From contig JAYZDB010000264.1 of assembly GCA_036338025.1 (NCBI GenBank), forward strand, positions 1 to 9,892: 9,892 nucleotides of DNA. The letters run 5' to 3'. The notes below the pieces were generated by a model that was not told the origin of the DNA, searched no databases, and saw nothing but the letters and a program-made list of their open reading frames with translations. Below are positions 7,250-9,892 of this stretch, piece by piece (the stretch's first letter is position 1; each line of letters opens with the position of its first letter). Made by a program: the position numbers and the translations under genes. The stretch is from JAYZDB01 sp036338025 (lineage in GTDB: Bacteria > Planctomycetota > UBA1135 > UBA2386).

Positions 7250-8274
7250 GTGGAGAACTCGTGCTAGGCATCGAGTCATCCTGCGACGAAACTGCCGCGG
7301 CTGTCGTCCGCGACGGGACGCAGATTCTCAGCAACGTCATCCACTCACAGATCGAGCTCCACCGAGCTTATGCCGGCGTCGTACCGGAAATCGCCAGCCG
7401 CTCTCACACCACCCGCGTGTTGCCGATCGTGGAGACCGCATTGCAAGAGGCCGGTGCAACTCCAGACCAATTGGCGGCGATTGCAGTCACCAACCGGCCA
7501 GGGATGATCGGCTGCCTGCTGATCGGCATGACCGCGGCCAAGAGCCTCAGTTGGTTGTATGGTGTCCCACTGATCGGGGTGAACCACATCCTCGCGCACA
7601 TTCACGCCGCCTTTATGACCACCCCAGACCTCCCGCTACCCTGCCTGAGCCTGGTCGCGTCGGGAGGGCACACCGCCCTCTACCATGTCGCGGCACCTGG
7701 CATCGCCGAGTGCGTCGGCAGGACCCGCGACGACGCTGCTGGCGAGGCCTTCGACAAGGGCGCAGCGATTCTCGGATTGAGCTACCCCGGCGGCCCCGCG
7801 ATCGAAGAGGCTGCCAGAGGCGGCAACGCGACAGCGGTAGCATTGCCCCGCCCACTGCTGCACAAGGACCTCGACTTCTCGTTCAGCGGGGTCAAGACGG
7901 CATTGCTATATCACTTGCGTGGCAGTGGACTGGAACGCGAGATGCCGGAACTGAGTGATAGCGAAGTGGCAGATCTGGCAGCGTCCTACCAGGACGCTAT
8001 CGTGGACTGCCTGGTTACCAAACTGCGGCGCGCGGTCACCCAATACAGTTCCAAGTCACTCGCGATCGGCGGTGGTGTCGCCTGCAACACACGCCTGCGT
8101 GAGGCGATTGCAAATGACCCCGTGCTTTCTGAATTGCAACACACATTCCCGCCGCTGAGCCTGTGCACGGACAACGCCGCGATGGTCGCAGGCCTCGGCA
8201 CCCTGGCTTTTCGAAACGGTCAGATCGATGACCTGAGCCTCGATGCGGCCGCCACCTCGAGGGCCCGAGCGTGA
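7246..8274 (+). CDS. tsaD: tRNA N6-adenosine threonylcarbamoyltransferase TsaD
   Basis: TsaD transfers the threonylcarbamoyl group from threonylcarbamoyl-AMP to N6 of A37 in tRNAs that read ANN codons, working with TsaB and TsaE in the cytoplasm. The 342-residue length is typical. Visible motifs: GIESSCDET (8-16), the metal ligands in NHILAH (H114, H118), ASGGHTAL (138-145), DDAAGEAFDKG (162-172), FSFSGVKTAL (211-220), GGVACNTRLRE (276-286) and CTDNAAM (307-313, metal Asp309). The substrate-site strand reads VTNRPGMIGCLL (81-92), where many bacteria have a T-x-GPG form; I recall the NRPG form from planctomycetes. GGAG at 7234-7237, eight bases before the ATG and inside the end of the protease gene, is a good ribosome site. 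The gene overlaps by 4 bases on both sides, so it is probably translated together with its neighbours. Confidence 0.98.
   Translation: MSGELVLGIESSCDETAAAVVRDGTQILSNVIHSQIELHRAYAGVVPEIASRSHTTRVLPIVETALQEAGATPDQLAAIAVTNRPGMIGCLLIGMTAAKSLSWLYGVPLIGVNHILAHIHAAFMTTPDLPLPCLSLVASGGHTALYHVAAPGIAECVGRTRDDAAGEAFDKGAAILGLSYPGGPAIEEAARGGNATAVALPRPLLHKDLDFSFSGVKTALLYHLRGSGLEREMPELSDSEVADLAASYQDAIVDCLVTKLRRAVTQYSSKSLAIGGGVACNTRLREAIANDPVLSELQHTFPPLSLCTDNAAMVAGLGTLAFRNGQIDDLSLDAAATSRARA
8259..8263 (+). promoter_or_regulatory. Shine-Dalgarno that supports the GTG start of larB
   Basis: GAGGG lies seven bases before the GTG at 8271, inside the end of tsaD. The nearby ATG at 8278 is in another frame, so GTG is the real start and forms a GTGA overlap with the tsaD stop. 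Confidence 0.75.
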
Positions 8275-9035
8275 ACGATGACCTTCGCAAGATCCTGGAG
8301 GAGTTGCGCCAGGGCGAGATCGACGTCGATGCAGCGATTTCGAAGATCCAACCCAGCGCCGACCTCGGTTTTGCCAAGGTCGACCTGGATCGCGAACAAC
8401 GCTGCGGGTTCCCAGAGGTGGTGTTCTGTGACGGCAAGACCGCCGATCAGGCCGCAGCCATCACGCAAGCCGTTCTGCAGCGGTCCGACCGCGTGCTGTT
8501 GACCCGGGCCGACCCGAAGCATGCTGCCGCCGTGGCAGCGGTCTGCGGCGACGCCCACTACCACGAGTTGGCCCGCGCAATCGTCATCGACCCGGCACCT
8601 CGCGACAAGACCGGCCACGTCGCCCTGGTCGCAGCGGGCACCTCCGACCTACCGGTCGCAATCGAGGCCGAACTGACCGCTCAGATCATGGGGGCGCACA
8701 CCACCACCCACTGGGATGTCGGCGTAGCAGGCCTCCACCGCCTGCTGGCAGAGGTCCCGGAAATTCGCGCCGCCCGGGTGGTGGTCGCCATCGCCGGGAT
8801 GGAGGGAGCCCTGGCGTCGGTGGTCTCCGGACTGGTCGACCAACCGGTTGTGGCGGTCCCGACCAGCGTCGGATACGGGCTCAATCTGGACGGAATCGCC
8901 CCCCTGCTCTCGATGCTCAATTCCTGCGCCGCCGGCGTCGGCGTAGTCAACGTTGACAATGGGTTTGGCGGCGGATATTTGGCTGCACTCATCAACCGAG
9001 TTTCCGATCACCCCCCTCACTCCCAGACCGACTAG
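8271..9035 (+). CDS. larB: LarB, pyridinium-3,5-biscarboxylate mononucleotide synthase (nickel-pincer cofactor)
   Basis: LarB carboxylates nicotinic acid adenine dinucleotide at C5 and hydrolyses the phosphoanhydride, the first step to the nickel-pincer nucleotide used by lactate racemase and related enzymes. The 254 residues match the family length. The N-terminal ~110 residues carry the variable domain ('LRKILEELRQGEIDVDAAI' at 5-23); the C-terminal half is the PurE-like core: VAAGTSDLPVAIEA (120-133), WDVGVAGLHRLL (148-159), VVAIAGMEGALASVVSGLV (171-189), AVPTSVGYG (195-203) and LLSMLNSCAAGVGVVNVDNGFGGG (212-235). C219 in the LNSCA motif corresponds to the Cys reported to form the cysteinyl-pyridine intermediate. 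Gly-rich and intact, so presumably active. A PurE-type purine carboxylase is less likely, since the MEGAL and LNSCA signatures are LarB-specific. Neither larC, larE nor larA is nearby. The stop is 12 bases before carA. Confidence 0.95.
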   Translation: MNDDLRKILEELRQGEIDVDAAISKIQPSADLGFAKVDLDREQRCGFPEVVFCDGKTADQAAAITQAVLQRSDRVLLTRADPKHAAAVAAVCGDAHYHELARAIVIDPAPRDKTGHVALVAAGTSDLPVAIEAELTAQIMGAHTTTHWDVGVAGLHRLLAEVPEIRAARVVVAIAGMEGALASVVSGLVDQPVVAVPTSVGYGLNLDGIAPLLSMLNSCAAGVGVVNVDNGFGGGYLAALINRVSDHPPHSQTD

Positions 9036-9047
9036 GCCGCTCCCCCG

Positions 9048-9892
9048 GTGACCCGAACCCTACGAAAACCTGCCCGCCTCGCGCTTGAGGACGGTACCTG
9101 TTTGACTGGCCGCTCATTCGGTGCCGCCACCGAAAGCGTCGGAGAGTTGGTCTTCAACACATCCATCACCGGCTACCAGGAGATCCTCACAGATCCATCG
9201 TATCGCGGGCAAACCGTGCTCCTGACCCAACCGCACATTGGCAACTACGGCGTCAATGGCGAGGACGAGGAGTCGAACAAGCTGTGGCTGTCCGGCCTGA
9301 TCGTCCGGGAAGCCAGCACCCGCGGCAGCAACTTTCGCTCGGGGGGAGAGCTGTACGACTACCTGGCACAACACAACGTGCCTGCAATCGAGGAAGTCGA
9401 TACCCGGATGTTGACCCGTCGGGTCCGGTCCGCCGGCAGTCTGAAGGTACTGATCACCGAAGACATGGATAGCTCCGAGGAACAACTCGTCGAACGCGCG
9501 CGGTCGGCGCCGTCGATCAGCGACGAAGACCACGTCAAGGCAGTCACCCTCGACGGCCCGCTACCCTGGAATCGGGGCTTCGAATCGGAATTCTCAGCCA
9601 GGCTGGAAACCACGGCGCCGAGTCGCCTCGCGATCGTCGCCTACGACTTCGGTGCCAAGCGCAACATCCTCCGCTCGCTGGTCCAATGCGGGTTCGACGT
9701 TACCGTGGTGCCGGCCGACACCCCGGCCGAGGCCGTCCTGGAGCGGTCGCCAGATGGTGTGTTTCTCAGCAACGGTCCCGGCGACCCGGCGGTGGTGCCC
9801 TACGCCGTCGAAGCAGCCAAGCGACTGGTCGGCAAGGTGCCGATGTTCGGGATTTGCCTCGGTCACCAGATCCTCGCCCAGGTATTCGGGGC
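9048..9892 (+). CDS. carA: Carbamoyl-phosphate synthetase small (glutaminase) subunit, C-terminally cut by window edge
   Basis: CarA hydrolyses glutamine and channels ammonia to CarB for carbamoyl phosphate, the precursor of arginine and pyrimidines. 281 codons are visible. The N-terminal CPSase small-chain domain (about 10-140) shows LALEDGTCLTGRSFGA (11-26), ELVFNTSITGYQEILTDPSYRGQ (33-55), LLTQPHIGNYG (58-68) and EEVDTRMLTRRVR (115-127). The class I amidotransferase domain begins near RLAIVAYDFGAKRNI (193-207) and includes FLSNGPGDP (239-247) and FGICLGHQ (267-274) with nucleophile C270; the His/Glu of the triad lie beyond the edge. The GTG at 9048 is the only reasonable start: the larB stop TAG at 9033 is in the same frame, and the conserved domain begins about ten codons after the GTG. 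There is no clear Shine-Dalgarno in the 12-base gap, so reinitiation after larB is likely. Confidence 0.96.
   Translation, partial: MTRTLRKPARLALEDGTCLTGRSFGAATESVGELVFNTSITGYQEILTDPSYRGQTVLLTQPHIGNYGVNGEDEESNKLWLSGLIVREASTRGSNFRSGGELYDYLAQHNVPAIEEVDTRMLTRRVRSAGSLKVLITEDMDSSEEQLVERARSAPSISDEDHVKAVTLDGPLPWNRGFESEFSARLETTAPSRLAIVAYDFGAKRNILRSLVQCGFDVTVVPADTPAEAVLERSPDGVFLSNGPGDPAVVPYAVEAAKRLVGKVPMFGICLGHQILAQVFG

Overview
The window reads as chromosome of a G+C-rich bacterium, most likely a planctomycete. That placement is from memory of protein families, not a search. The strongest hint is the secreted protein at 632-1702: its C-terminal ~125 residues look like a module common in secreted proteins of some Planctomycetota lineages (a Cys-containing start, a 'pLDL..iGaPtCsLY' core, a 'lPND..l...f..Qg' stretch and a closing '.iliGR'). 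The kelch-like secreted protein at the left edge fits the same picture. No mobile elements, RNA genes, CRISPR arrays or tRNAs were seen.

The left and middle part (1-5771) is all on the minus strand. In transcription order it holds a REC-PAS-AAA+-Fis response regulator of the NtrC class (3870-5771), a 371-base stretch without a gene, a secreted three-domain multicopper oxidase with all copper ligands and a Met-rich loop (1699-3498), a secreted protein of unknown function joined to it by an ATGA stop/start overlap (632-1702), a 199-base gap, and the start of a secreted kelch-like beta-propeller protein cut by the window edge (1-423). A plausible but unproven reading is an exported copper or phenol oxidation unit with a dedicated secreted partner, next to a sigma-54 activator that might control it.

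The right part (5867-9892) is all on the plus strand and diverges from the regulator across a 95-base intergenic region. It is a tight cluster: a membrane-anchored S41 C-terminal processing protease (5867-7249), tsaD for tRNA t6A synthesis (7246-8274, ATGA overlap), larB for the first step of nickel-pincer cofactor synthesis (8271-9035, GTGA overlap), and carA, the glutaminase subunit of carbamoyl-phosphate synthetase (9048 to the window end, truncated). These genes serve unrelated pathways, so the linkage looks like co-expression of housekeeping genes rather than one pathway.

No clear new defence or mobile system is present. The points most worth a second look are the translational coupling of the oxidase to a planctomycete-type secreted protein, the Asn that replaces the usual Gln at the third active-site position of the protease, the lone larB inside a tsaD/carA cluster, and the long leader upstream of the oxidase.
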